From NCBI GenBank assembly GCA_039932715.1, contig JBDTPN010000017.1:1-64000 (forward strand): 64,000 nt of DNA. The letters are read 5' to 3'. Position 1 is the stretch's first letter. Each line of letters starts with the position of its first letter. Below, piece by piece: positions 34,576 to 43,125 of the stretch. The notes under the pieces are model-generated. The model searched no databases and was not told the origin of the DNA. It saw nothing but the letters and a program-made list of their open reading frames with translations. Source of the DNA: ZC4RG30 sp039932715 (lineage in GTDB: Bacteria; Pseudomonadota; Gammaproteobacteria; Steroidobacterales; Steroidobacteraceae). A program made the position numbers and the translations under genes.

Positions 34576-35591
34576 GGGGAATCTCCAGGCGAAAGAATGG
34601 CAAGGATGGCGCGCAGCTGCTCGGCCTCCTTGAGGAAGGCATCATGGCCCATCAACGACGAAATCTCATGCAGGCCGGCATCCGGAAGACGCGCAGTCAA
34701 TGCGCGCATGTCGGCCAGGGGCACCAGCTGGTCTTCGCGCACCGCCACCACTTCGGTGCGTACCGGCACGCGCGTGGCGTCGACCTTGTGCAGATCTATG
34801 GACTCGGACAAGCACAGGAAGGATTCCGGCAGGGTGCGCGCGGCGTAATCACGACCCCGCGCGTGCAGGTATTCCTCTACGGGGAACACGGCGCGACCGC
34901 TGTCGAAGCGCGGCGCTGCGCGAAACCGTGCGGCAAACTCTTCGGGGCTGCGATAGGTGGACATGGCCAGCGCACGGGCAAGTTCCAGGCCCGCGACGGG
35001 CTGTTTGGCGCTGAGCCCCAGGCGCACGATGTTTCTCTGCACGCTGCGCCAGGCCGTGGCCATGGGATGCGCCACATCTGATGCGCTGATGACAACAAGT
35101 CGTTCGACGCGCTGGGGGTAACGCTCGCCAAAGGCCAGCGCCACCATCCCGCCATAGGAGGCACCGACAATGGCGCCCAGCTTCTGTATGCCCAGGTGAT
35201 CCAGCAGGTGCAACGCCGCGTCGGCCTGGTCATAGCTGGAGATGCTGGGAAACGGCGCGCTCGCGTCCGGTCCACTGCTGGCTTCGCTGCCGCCGATGTA
35301 GTCCATGCCCAGCACGGTCACGCGCGTGGTGTCGAGTGCCTTGCCCGGGCCCACGATCTCGTGCCACCACCCGCTCCTGCCGCTGCCGGCATCAAACACG
35401 CGCCGCGACGCGGAGATGCCGCCCAGTGCCAGCACTACCGGATTCGCGGCCGCGTCGCTGCCTGCCGGGCCACTGAGGGTCCAGCCTATCTGCAGGTCTT
35501 CCAGTTTGCCGCCGTGATACAGCGCCGTCGGGCCAGGGACGTGGAGGACGCCATCGCGGGGCGTCGCTTGGGGGCCGGATTGTGTGGTCAA
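34572..35591 (-). CDS. metX: homoserine O-acyltransferase, MetX type
   Basis: An alpha/beta hydrolase-fold acyltransferase of 339 residues that activates homoserine. The nucleophile elbow is GASYGGMVALAFGERYP, the catalytic His is in SSLMGHDAFLKE and the Asp in AVREDQLVPLADM. Short MetX enzymes of this lineage use succinyl-CoA; I infer that here from lineage. The only upstream start in frame is TTG 35591; a TAAAAT hexamer ends seven bases before it, so either the transcript is leaderless or a later start is used. It is followed by metB with a 4-bp overlap. Confidence 0.85.
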   Translation of the reverse strand: MTTQSGPQATPRDGVLHVPGPTALYHGGKLEDLQIGWTLSGPAGSDAAANPVVLALGGISASRRVFDAGSGRSGWWHEIVGPGKALDTTRVTVLGMDYIGGSEASSGPDASAPFPSISSYDQADAALHLLDHLGIQKLGAIVGASYGGMVALAFGERYPQRVERLVVISASDVAHPMATAWRSVQRNIVRLGLSAKQPVAGLELARALAMSTYRSPEEFAARFRAAPRFDSGRAVFPVEEYLHARGRDYAARTLPESFLCLSESIDLHKVDATRVPVRTEVVAVREDQLVPLADMRALTARLPDAGLHEISSLMGHDAFLKEAEQLRAILAILSPGDSP

Positions 35592-35598
35592 GCGCGCA

Positions 35599-35604
35599 AT
35601 TTTA
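35599..35604 (-). promoter_or_regulatory. candidate -10 element just before metX
   Basis: TAAAAT (5 of 6) on the minus strand ends seven bases before the TTG used for metX. A TTGCTG 18 bases upstream could be a weak -35. It shares a 90-bp gap with the divergent his-operon regulator gene. Confidence 0.35.
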
Positions 35605-35665
35605 CGGGGAATGCGTGGATTGCAGCAAGCAAAAGGGTTGGTTGCGGGTGTTCCATTGTGTTAAC

Positions 35666-35680
35666 GTATTAGTACATTAC
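35666..35680 (+). promoter_or_regulatory. possible operator in front of the his operon
   Basis: An imperfect palindrome GTATTAGTACATTAC (arms GTAnT / AnTAC) ends one base before the ATG of the TrpR-family gene. Its position over the likely transcription start would suit autoregulation by that repressor. TTGCGG at 35642 is a possible -35. No ribosome binding site is visible. The site is a suggestion from symmetry only. Confidence 0.3.
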
Positions 35681-35681
35681 C

Positions 35682-35999
35682 ATGAAGACCAACCGTCAAT
35701 TCACCTCGCGGCAGGAAGCCCAGGTAGAGCGCAACCTTGCCGCGGCGATGCTCACGCAGCGTACGCCCGAAGAGCTGCGTGCCTTCCTGCGCGACCTGTG
35801 CACACCGGCGGAGTTGCAGGCCATGGCCGATCGCTGGGCCGTGGTCGAATGCCTGCAACGCGACCTGCCCTATCGCGAGATCCACCGGCTCACCGGGGTC
35901 AGCATTACCACCATCGGGCGCGTTGCCCGTTACCTGGCCACTGGCAGCGGCGGCTATTCGCTGGCCGTACGCCGCCTGGAGAATCCGCGCAATGGATAA
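35682..35999 (+). CDS. TrpR/YerC-family regulator heading the his operon
   Basis: A 105-residue DNA-binding protein of the TrpR superfamily (YerC/YecD branch). The segment LTQRTPEELRAFLRDLCTPA and the helix-turn-helix YREIHRLTGVSITTIGRVAR are the family core. Its stop overlaps the hisG start by 8 bp, so it is the first gene of the his operon. TrpR-family proteins in this position are proposed histidine-responsive repressors (HisR); that function is inference from context. The N-terminus MKTNRQFTSRQEAQVERN is charged and helical. Confidence 0.85.
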   Translation: MKTNRQFTSRQEAQVERNLAAAMLTQRTPEELRAFLRDLCTPAELQAMADRWAVVECLQRDLPYREIHRLTGVSITTIGRVARYLATGSGGYSLAVRRLENPRNG

Positions 36000-36891
36000 G
36001 GAAACCCGCCTCAAGCTGGCCGTGCAGAAATCAGGCCGCCTGACGGATCATTCGCTGGATCTGCTGGCGCGCTGCGGCCTCAAGCTGTCGCGCGGCAAGG
36101 ACCAGCTCATGGGGTTCGGCGAGAACCTGCCGCTGGATGTGCTGTTCGTGCGCGATGACGACATCCCTGACCTGGTGCAGGAGGACGTCAGCGACCTGGG
36201 CATGGTCGGGCTCAATGTGCTCGAAGAACGCCGTCTCGAAATGCTGGCGCGCGGCGCCACGGCGCAGTTTGAAATCCTGCGGCGGCTGGACTTCGGTCGT
36301 TGCCGCCTCTCACTTGCGGTTCCGGATGGCATGGCCTGGTCCGGGCTGGGGACGTTGCAGGGGCAGCGCATTGCCACCACTTATCCGGCACTGCTGGGGG
36401 ATTTTCTCGCCAGGGAGAAGATCAAGGCGGAAATCGTCACCCTTTCCGGTGCGGTGGAAATCGCGCCGCGCCTGGGTCGTGCCGACATGATCTGCGACCT
36501 GGTGTCATCCGGCTCGACGCTGCAGGCCAACCACCTGCGTGAAGTGCACACCCTCATTGAAAGCCAGGTCGTGCTGATCCGCACGCCCGTGCGGCTGCCG
36601 GAGTTCAAGGAAAGCTGGGTTTCGCGCCTGCTGCTGCGCATCGACGGCGTTGAACAGGTCAAGGAGAGCAAGTACATCATGCTGCATGCGCCGCGCTCAG
36701 CGCTGCCGCGGATACGCGAACTGCTGCCTGGCAGCGAGTCGCCCACCATCATTCCGCTGGAAGGTTCTGCAGACAAGGTCGCCGTCCATGCGGTGTGTCG
36801 TGAAAACGTGTTCTGGGAAACCCTTGAAAGCCTCAAGGCCGCGGGAGCCAGTTCACTGCTGGTGCTGCCCGTGGAAAAGATGTTGCGCTGA
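35992..36891 (+). CDS. hisG: ATP phosphoribosyltransferase, long form
   Basis: HisG catalyses the first, feedback-controlled step of histidine synthesis. The 299-residue product is the long form with a C-terminal ACT-like regulatory domain that binds histidine, so it does not need HisZ. Motifs: LKLAVQKSGRLTDHSLDLL, VQEDVSDLGMVGLNVL, GQRIATTYPALLGDFLA and the PRPP loop region ADMICDLVSSGSTLQANHL. ATG 35992 lies within the end of the regulator gene. Confidence 0.95.
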   Translation: MDKETRLKLAVQKSGRLTDHSLDLLARCGLKLSRGKDQLMGFGENLPLDVLFVRDDDIPDLVQEDVSDLGMVGLNVLEERRLEMLARGATAQFEILRRLDFGRCRLSLAVPDGMAWSGLGTLQGQRIATTYPALLGDFLAREKIKAEIVTLSGAVEIAPRLGRADMICDLVSSGSTLQANHLREVHTLIESQVVLIRTPVRLPEFKESWVSRLLLRIDGVEQVKESKYIMLHAPRSALPRIRELLPGSESPTIIPLEGSADKVAVHAVCRENVFWETLESLKAAGASSLLVLPVEKMLR

Positions 36892-36893
36892 TC

Positions 36894-38216
36894 ATGCAGA
36901 TAATCGACTGGCAACAAGTAGATGCAGCTGCGCGTGAAGCGGCGCTGGCACGCCCGCGTCTGGAGGGACGCGGCGACATTGACACGCTGGCCAGGTCCAT
37001 CATCCGCGAAGTGCGCACCGATGGCGACGCGGCCCTGCTGCGCCTGGCGGCGCGCTTTGATCGCGCCACATTGACTTCGCTGCAAGTCGCGCCCGAGGAA
37101 TTCGATGCGGCCGAGCGGGCACTGTCTGCCGTGCAGATCGCGGCGCTCGAGACTGCCATCGACAATGTGCGACGCTTCCACGCGGCGCAGCTGGGCACGC
37201 CCATTTCCATGGAAGTCATGCCCGGGGTGCGCTGCGAACGGATATTCCGGCCCATTCCCGCAGTGGGGCTGTATGCGCCTGCCGGCTCCGCTCCCCTGCC
37301 CTCCACCGTGATCATGGTAGCGGTACCTGCGCTGCTGGCCGGATGCCCGCAACGGGTGCTGTGCACGCCACCGACTGCCAGCGGCACCGCCAATGCCGCA
37401 GTGCTGGTGGCGGCACGACGCTGCGGCATCGACAAAGTATTCAAGGCCGGCGGTGCGCAAGCCATTGCCGCCATGGCTTATGGCACACAGACCGTGCCCA
37501 AGGTGGACAAGATCTTCGGACCCGGAACCGCATTGACCACTGCCGCCAAGCAAATTGTCGCGGGCGATCCGCTGGGAGCGGCTTTCGACCTGCCGGCCGG
37601 TCCTTCAGAAGTGCTGGTGATTGCCGACAGCGCAGCAAACCCCGCATTTGTCGCCGCGGACCTGCTGGCACAGGCTGAGCATGATGTGAATGCGCAGTCT
37701 TTGCTGTTGACCGATTCGAAGGAGCTGGCGGTAGCCGTGGCACTGCAGTTCGCGCAGCAGCGACGCACACTGTCGCGCGTCGAGATTCTCAAGCAATCGG
37801 CCCTCAACTGTCGCGCCATTGTCGTGCCGGATATCAGCACGGCACTTGAAGTGTCCAATCGCTACGCCCCTGAACACCTGATCATCCAGACCCGTGATCC
37901 CCGATCACTACTCGAGGGCGTGCTCAACGCCGGTTCGGTGTTCCTGGGTGCATGGTCGCCGGAATCCATGGGCGACTATTGTTCGGGTACCAACCACGTG
38001 CTGCCCACCTATGGCTATGCACGTGCGTACAGCGGACTGTCGATCACGGATTTCCAGAAGCGCATGACCGTGCAGGAACTGACCGCATCAGGATTGCAGC
38101 AGCTGGGTCCTGTTGCCGAGACGCTGGCCAATCTCGAGGGGCTGGACGCGCATGCGCGCGCCGTGACCTTGCGACTTGAACAGCTGGAACTCGAACAGCA
38201 GGCAAGCGCGTCATGA
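36894..38216 (+). CDS. hisD: histidinol dehydrogenase
   Basis: HisD oxidises L-histidinol twice to histidine using NAD and zinc. The 440 residues contain PVGLYAPAGSAPLPSTVIM-like sequence (here PAVGLYAPAGSAPLPSTV), FKAGGAQAIAAMAYGTQTVP, VDKIFGPGTALTTAAKQIV, DLPAGPSEVLVIAD, LLAQAEHDVNAQSLLLT and RYAPEHLIIQ with the catalytic Glu-His. The GPGTALTTAAK stretch differs slightly from the common GPGNxYVxxAK. It is two bases after hisG and overlaps hisC. Confidence 0.96.
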   Translation: MQIIDWQQVDAAAREAALARPRLEGRGDIDTLARSIIREVRTDGDAALLRLAARFDRATLTSLQVAPEEFDAAERALSAVQIAALETAIDNVRRFHAAQLGTPISMEVMPGVRCERIFRPIPAVGLYAPAGSAPLPSTVIMVAVPALLAGCPQRVLCTPPTASGTANAAVLVAARRCGIDKVFKAGGAQAIAAMAYGTQTVPKVDKIFGPGTALTTAAKQIVAGDPLGAAFDLPAGPSEVLVIADSAANPAFVAADLLAQAEHDVNAQSLLLTDSKELAVAVALQFAQQRRTLSRVEILKQSALNCRAIVVPDISTALEVSNRYAPEHLIIQTRDPRSLLEGVLNAGSVFLGAWSPESMGDYCSGTNHVLPTYGYARAYSGLSITDFQKRMTVQELTASGLQQLGPVAETLANLEGLDAHARAVTLRLEQLELEQQASAS

Positions 38217-39280
38217 GCGCGGATGGCAGCAACTGGGTCATCGGTCGCGCGCGGGCAGATATCCGCGCGTTGCAACCTTACAGCCATGCCTCATGGGAAC
38301 CTTCGCTGACACGCATGCATGCCAATGAACTGCCATGGCGTGTAGCGGGAGATGGATCCGCTGCAGGACTCAATCGCTATCCCGAGCCGCAGCCACCGGC
38401 GCTGGTGCAGGGTCTGGCGCGTCTTTACGGCGTGGACCCGACACAGTTGCTTGCAGGCCGCGGCAGTGACGAGGCCATCGACCTGCTGGTGCGCGTGTTC
38501 TGTCGCGCTGAAGTCGACAATGTCATTGTCTGTCCGCCGACCTTCGGCATGTTCGGTGTTGCGGCGCGCATCCAGGGCGCCGCCGTTGTGTCCGTGCCCC
38601 TGCTCGCGCAGACAGGATTTGCGCTCAATGTGCAGGGCATACTTGATCGAGTCGATGCAAACACGAAGCTGGTGTTCGTCTGCTCGCCCAACAATCCCAC
38701 GGGCAACGCGGTTGCAGGTTCGGTGCTGCTGGACTTGTGCCGGCGCCTGGCGCCGCGCGCGCTGCTGGTGGTGGACGAGGCTTACGTGGAGTTCTCAGCG
38801 CAGCCCAGTCTGGCCACGCAGCTCGCGCAATTCCCCAACCTGGCCTTGCTGCGCACGCTTTCCAAGGCACATGGCCTAGCGGGTGCACGGTGCGGTGCGC
38901 TGCTGGCCGCGCCGGAAATTATCGCACTGGCGCGCAAGGTGATACCGCCCTACGCCATCACGGAAATGACGGTGGAGACTGTTGCGCCGTTGCTCGAGCC
39001 CGGCGGCGTGGCCGCCATGCGTGAGCGGGTGCAGAAGCTGCTGCTGGAACGCGCGCGACTTGTCGCGGCGCTTCATGAATGCGCGTGCATCACCCGGGTG
39101 TGGCCCAGCGACTCCAACTTCCTGCTGGTGGACTGCGCGGACCCCGATGAAGTGCTTAAGCGCGCACGCGGCGCCGGCCTGCTGATCCGCGATGTCCGCC
39201 AGGCCGCCCTGCCCGTTTCCGTGCGCGTGTCCGTGGGCACCCCGCAAGAGAACGACCGCCTGCTGGAGAGCCTGCGATGA
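38213..39280 (+). CDS. hisC: histidinol-phosphate aminotransferase
   Basis: HisC transfers an amino group to imidazole acetol phosphate. The 355-residue fold-type I PLP enzyme shows LNRYPEPQPPALVQGLARLY, GRGSDEAIDLLVRVFC, SPNNPTGNAVA, LLVVDEAYVEFS and RTLSKAHGLAGARCG (PLP Lys). The start overlaps hisD and the stop overlaps hisB (both ATGA). Confidence 0.95.
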   Translation: MSADGSNWVIGRARADIRALQPYSHASWEPSLTRMHANELPWRVAGDGSAAGLNRYPEPQPPALVQGLARLYGVDPTQLLAGRGSDEAIDLLVRVFCRAEVDNVIVCPPTFGMFGVAARIQGAAVVSVPLLAQTGFALNVQGILDRVDANTKLVFVCSPNNPTGNAVAGSVLLDLCRRLAPRALLVVDEAYVEFSAQPSLATQLAQFPNLALLRTLSKAHGLAGARCGALLAAPEIIALARKVIPPYAITEMTVETVAPLLEPGGVAAMRERVQKLLLERARLVAALHECACITRVWPSDSNFLLVDCADPDEVLKRARGAGLLIRDVRQAALPVSVRVSVGTPQENDRLLESLR

Positions 39281-40356
39281 ACACGCATGCTGGGCAACGA
39301 GTGCTGTTTGTGGATCGCGATGGCACCCTGATCGAGGAGCCGCCCGATGAACAGGTGGACAGCGTGGAGAAGATCCGCTTTCTGCCAGGCGTATTCGCGG
39401 CACTGCAGCGATTGAGCGCAGCAGGCTTCAGGCTGGTGATGGTGACCAATCAGGACGGCCTGGGCACAGCCTCGTTTCCCGAAGAACGCTTCGAAGTGGC
39501 GCAGGATTTCGTGCTGCGCGCTTTTGCTTCGCAGGGCTTGACCTTCGATGCGGTGTGCATTTGCCCGCACCGTCCTGCGGACAACTGCGACTGCCGCAAG
39601 CCCAAGCTGGGCCTGGTGCAACCCTACCTCGCCAATGCCAATGTGGATTTGGCCAGCAGCGCCATGATTGGCGACCGGCTTACCGACCTTGAGTTCGCGC
39701 GCAACCTGGGTGTGCGAGGGTTGCGCGTGCAGATTGCGGGCCCGGCCGGCGAGACCTGGCCTGCGCTTGCCAACGAACTGCTGAGCCGTCGCGCAACCTT
39801 CACGCGTACCACCAAGGAAACGCACATTGATATCCAGTTGGATCTGGATGCCGAGGGACCCATCAGCATTGCCACGGGGCATGGATTCTTTGATCACATG
39901 CTGGAGCAACTGGCGCGGCACGGGGGATTTGCGCTCACCTTGCAAAGCAAGGGCGACTTGCACATCGACGAGCACCACACCGTCGAGGACTGCGCCTTGG
40001 CAATGGGCAGCGCGTTGAAGCTGGCCCTTGGCGACAAGCGCGGCATTGCACGCTACGGGTTCCTGTTGCCCATGGACGAGACGCGCGTACAGGTGGCCAT
40101 CGACCTGTCGGGTCGTCCCTTTGCAGTGTTCGAAGGCAAATTCCCGCGGACCGAAGTGGGTGGGCTGGCAACGGAACTGGTGCCGCACTTTTTCCGTTCG
40201 CTGGGCGAGACGCTGGGCGCGGCCATCCATGTCAGTGTCACGGGTGACAACACCCACCACATGGTAGAGGCCTGCTTCAAGGGCGTGGGCCGCGCCCTGC
40301 GCCAGGCTTTTCGGCGCGAAGGCAGTGAGCTGCCTTCCACCAAGGGAGTGCTTTAG
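39277..40356 (+). CDS. hisB: bifunctional histidinol-phosphatase / imidazoleglycerol-phosphate dehydratase
   Basis: A two-domain protein of 359 residues, as in enteric and xanthomonad bacteria. Residues 1-165 form a HAD phosphatase: VLFVDRDGTLIEE with Asp 13 and 15, and CDCRKPKLGLVQPYL with zinc-binding Cys. Residues from about 170 form the dehydratase: TGHGFFDHMLEQLARHGGF, DLHIDEHHTVEDCALAMGSA, HFFRSLGETLGAAIH and DNTHHMVEACFKGVGRALR, which bind two manganese ions. The stop TAG shares its last base with the hisH GTG. Confidence 0.97.
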   Translation: MNTHAGQRVLFVDRDGTLIEEPPDEQVDSVEKIRFLPGVFAALQRLSAAGFRLVMVTNQDGLGTASFPEERFEVAQDFVLRAFASQGLTFDAVCICPHRPADNCDCRKPKLGLVQPYLANANVDLASSAMIGDRLTDLEFARNLGVRGLRVQIAGPAGETWPALANELLSRRATFTRTTKETHIDIQLDLDAEGPISIATGHGFFDHMLEQLARHGGFALTLQSKGDLHIDEHHTVEDCALAMGSALKLALGDKRGIARYGFLLPMDETRVQVAIDLSGRPFAVFEGKFPRTEVGGLATELVPHFFRSLGETLGAAIHVSVTGDNTHHMVEACFKGVGRALRQAFRREGSELPSTKGVL

Positions 40357-40982
40357 TGGCTGATGTGGTCGTGGTCGACAGCGGTGGTGCCAACCTGGCT
40401 TCGCTTGGCTACGCACTGGCGCGGCTTGGGGTTGAGTCGACTGTGAGCGCCGACCCGCAGCGCATCCGTCGCGCATCGCATGTGCTGCTGCCTGGCGTGG
40501 GCTCGGCACACGACGCAATGCAACGCCTCACGGCCGCCGGACTGGCACAAGTCATACCGCAACTGACGCAGCCGCTGCTGGGTATTTGCCTGGGTATGCA
40601 GCTGCTGTTTGATTCATCAGCCGAGACTTCAGCCCACTCGGCCGCGGCTACGGATGGCACACCCGGACTCGGCGTGATCGCGGGCAGGGTCGAACGACTC
40701 GCCGGTGCGCCGGATCGACCCGTTCCGCACATGGGATGGAACCAGATGGAATCGCTGCGTGCAGACCCGCTGCTGGCGGGCATTTCCCCTGCCGACCATG
40801 TGTATTTCGTGCACAGCTACGCCGCGCCAGTCACGGATGCCACCCTGGCAGTCACCGGCTACGGCCAGCAGTTCGCCTCGGTGGTGCGCAGGAATAATTT
40901 TCGCGGCGTGCAATTTCATCCCGAGCGATCCGCCACCGTGGGCGCGCGGGTGCTGGCCAATTTCCTGGCATTGCAGGAGTAA
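40356..40982 (+). CDS. hisH: imidazole glycerol phosphate synthase, glutaminase subunit
   Basis: HisH releases ammonia from glutamine and passes it to HisF. The 208-residue class I glutamine amidotransferase has LPGVGSAHDAM, the nucleophile Cys in LLGICLGMQLLF, PHMGWNQ and the catalytic His-Glu in GVQFHPERSATVG (the usual Lys after Glu is Arg). The start is GTG 40356, sharing a base with the hisB stop. Confidence 0.95.
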   Translation: MADVVVVDSGGANLASLGYALARLGVESTVSADPQRIRRASHVLLPGVGSAHDAMQRLTAAGLAQVIPQLTQPLLGICLGMQLLFDSSAETSAHSAAATDGTPGLGVIAGRVERLAGAPDRPVPHMGWNQMESLRADPLLAGISPADHVYFVHSYAAPVTDATLAVTGYGQQFASVVRRNNFRGVQFHPERSATVGARVLANFLALQE

Positions 40983-40985
40983 CCG

Positions 40986-41726
40986 GTGCTGCTGATCCCT
41001 TCCATTGATCTGCGCGGCGGGCAATGTGTGCGCCTGCTCAAGGGCGAGTTCGGCGCCGAGACACTGTACGATGTCGATCTCGCCGTGCTGATTCGCCGCT
41101 ATGCGAATGCCGGCGCCCCCTGGCTGCACCTGGTCGACCTCGACGGTGCGCGCGACGGCACGCCCGGCAACCGACCCCTGATCCATGACCTGGCGCACCT
41201 CAAGCTGCTCAAGATTCAGCTCGGTGGCGGATTGCGCAGCCGTAAGTTGATTGACGAGGCCTTGCTGGCAGGTGTCTCGCGGGTGGTGATCGGCAGCGCC
41301 GCAGTGGAAAATCCATCGCTGCTGCGAGAATGTCTCGAGGAATATGGTGCAGATCGGGTCTGCCTTGCTGTGGATGTGCGCCTGGATCAAACCGATGTGC
41401 CACGCGTCAGCACGCGGGGGTGGACCCGGGAACTTGCCCTGAGTTTGTGGGAACTGCTGGAGTCTTTTGCCGACACACCGCTGCGTCATGTGCTGTGCAC
41501 GGACATCGCGCGTGATGGTGCACTCAGTGGACCCAGCTTCGATCTTTATGCGCAGGCACAGTCCCGATTTCCGCGGCTGCAGTGGCAGGCCTCCGGCGGT
41601 ATCCATTCCATTGCCGACCTGGTACGACTGGATGAAATGGGACTGGCCGCAGCCATCAGCGGCAAGGCGCTGCTCGAGGGACGCATTCGCATGGAGGAGT
41701 TGCAGTCATTCTTGCCCGGCGTTTGA
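40986..41726 (+). CDS. hisA: ProFAR isomerase
   Basis: HisA opens the ribose ring of the ProFAR intermediate. It is a (beta/alpha)8 barrel of 246 residues. Catalytic Asp residues are in LIPSIDLRGGQCVRLLKGE and in CTDIARDGALSGP, and QLGGGLRSRKLIDEALLAG and SGGIHSIADLVRL are phosphate-binding. The start is GTG 40986, 3 bp after hisH. Its final codons overlap the proposed start of hisF. Confidence 0.95.
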   Translation: MLLIPSIDLRGGQCVRLLKGEFGAETLYDVDLAVLIRRYANAGAPWLHLVDLDGARDGTPGNRPLIHDLAHLKLLKIQLGGGLRSRKLIDEALLAGVSRVVIGSAAVENPSLLRECLEEYGADRVCLAVDVRLDQTDVPRVSTRGWTRELALSLWELLESFADTPLRHVLCTDIARDGALSGPSFDLYAQAQSRFPRLQWQASGGIHSIADLVRLDEMGLAAAISGKALLEGRIRMEELQSFLPGV

Positions 41727-42475
41727 TTCCCTGTCTTGACGTGCGCGACGGCCAGGTGGTCAAGGGCGTGCAATTCCGTGATCATCGCGTGGTGGGTGAG
41801 ATCCTGGAGCTGGCGCAGCGCTATCGCGACGAGGGTGCCGACGAGCTGGTGTTCTATGACATCACCGCGAGCCCCGAAGGTCGCTCGGTGGATCGCACCT
41901 GGATCAGTCGCGTTGCCCGGGTGCTCGACATCCCGTTCTGTGTAGCGGGTGGAATTCGCTCGGTGGCAGATGCCGAAGCGGTTCTCAACGGCGGCGCCGA
42001 GAAGGTCTCCGTCAATTCACCCGCGCTTGCCGATCCGGCGCTGATCGAAAGGTTGGCCACACGCTTCGGTTCGCAATGCGTGGTGGTGGGCATTGACAGC
42101 CAGACCACGGCGGAAGGACTTCGCGTGTACCAGTTCACCGGCGATCCGGATCGCAGCCGCGATTCGGGGCGCGACACACTGGCCTGGGCGCGTGAAGTGC
42201 AGCAGCGTGGCGCCGGCGAGATTGTGCTCAACTGCATGGCCAGTGATGGCGTACGCGGCGGCTACGACATCACACAGCTGCTGGCGGTTCGGGCCGTCTG
42301 CAATGTGCCGCTGGTGGCCTCGGGTGGGGCAGGCACGCCGGAGCACTTCGCCGCATTGTTCGAGCGTCACGCTGCTGATGCTGCGCTGGCGGCCAGTGTT
42401 TTTCACAGCGGGCAGATCGCCATACCGGATCTGAAACAATTCCTGAAATCGCGAAACATCGAGGTGCGCATATGA
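41708..42475 (+). CDS. hisF: imidazole glycerol phosphate synthase, cyclase subunit
   Basis: HisF is the cyclase barrel partner of HisH. The reading frame encodes LARRLIPCLDVRDGQVVKG, which aligns from the second residue with the usual start MLAKRIIPCLDV. The first canonical start is TTG 41723, but that begins at IPCLDV and has no ribosome site near it. An ATT at 41708 gives residue 1 of the conserved N-terminus, places the catalytic Asp residues at 11 and 130 (standard numbering), and lies eight bases after GGAGGAG. I therefore propose an ATT start, 255 residues. Other motifs: CVAGGIRSVADAE, VSVNSPAL, NCMASDGVRGGYD, ASGGAGTPEHF. Confidence 0.93.
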   Translation: MLARRLIPCLDVRDGQVVKGVQFRDHRVVGEILELAQRYRDEGADELVFYDITASPEGRSVDRTWISRVARVLDIPFCVAGGIRSVADAEAVLNGGAEKVSVNSPALADPALIERLATRFGSQCVVVGIDSQTTAEGLRVYQFTGDPDRSRDSGRDTLAWAREVQQRGAGEIVLNCMASDGVRGGYDITQLLAVRAVCNVPLVASGGAGTPEHFAALFERHAADAALAASVFHSGQIAIPDLKQFLKSRNIEVRI

Positions 42476-43125
42476 GTCTGGGCATCGACGACATCGACTC
42501 CCTCGACTGGGGCAAGGCCAATGGGCTGATCCCCGGCGTAGTGCAGGACGCACGCAGCGAGGCGGTCCTGATGCTGGGGTTCCTGAGCCCGGAATCATTG
42601 CGCGAGACTTTGCTGCGCGGCCGCGTGGTGTTCTTCAGCCGCACTCGCCAACGCCTGTGGGAAAAAGGTGAAACCTCGGGCAACTTCTTCGAGGTGGTCA
42701 GCATAGATGCGGATTGCGATTCCGACAGCCTGCTGTTGCGCGTGCATGCGGTGGGTCCGGCCTGCCATCGACAGACCCTGACCTGCTTCGGTGACGGCGC
42801 ACTGCCCCAGGGTGAAGGGGTGTCGTTCCTGTCGCGGCTGGATTCCATCATCCAGGCGCGTGTCACCGAACTGCCTGAAGGCAGCTACACGGCGCACCTG
42901 TTTGCCGAAGGCATACGTCGTGTTGCACAGAAGGTGGGCGAAGAAGGCGTCGAGGTAGCACTGGCAGGAAGCTGCGGCAATGAGCAGGAACTGCTCAGCG
43001 AAGCGGCCGATCTCGTGTATCACCTGGCTTTGCTGCTGCGCGCGCGCGGGCTGTCACTGGCGCAGGTGGCTTCCGAGCTGGCCGCGCGCCACAAGACGCG
43101 CACGGCGCTTGGGGCACTTCCCTAG
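42472..43125 (+). CDS. hisIE: bifunctional phosphoribosyl-AMP cyclohydrolase / phosphoribosyl-ATP pyrophosphatase
   Basis: A fused enzyme of 217 residues for the second and third steps of histidine synthesis. The N-terminal HisI domain (about 1-120) has GETSGNFFEVVSIDADCDSD and VGPACHRQTLTCF with zinc-binding Cys. The C-terminal HisE domain has SYTAHLFAEGIRRVAQKVGE and EAADLVYHLALLLRARGLS. It starts with an ATGA overlap with hisF and ends in a CTAG that also supplies the stop codon of the convergent lysC-lysA gene. Confidence 0.96.
   Translation: MSLGIDDIDSLDWGKANGLIPGVVQDARSEAVLMLGFLSPESLRETLLRGRVVFFSRTRQRLWEKGETSGNFFEVVSIDADCDSDSLLLRVHAVGPACHRQTLTCFGDGALPQGEGVSFLSRLDSIIQARVTELPEGSYTAHLFAEGIRRVAQKVGEEGVEVALAGSCGNEQELLSEAADLVYHLALLLRARGLSLAQVASELAARHKTRTALGALP

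Noticed and set aside
39073..40518. 481-residue minus-strand frame opposite hisC, hisB and hisH
   Set aside because: It crosses three conserved genes in the opposite direction and shows no domain.
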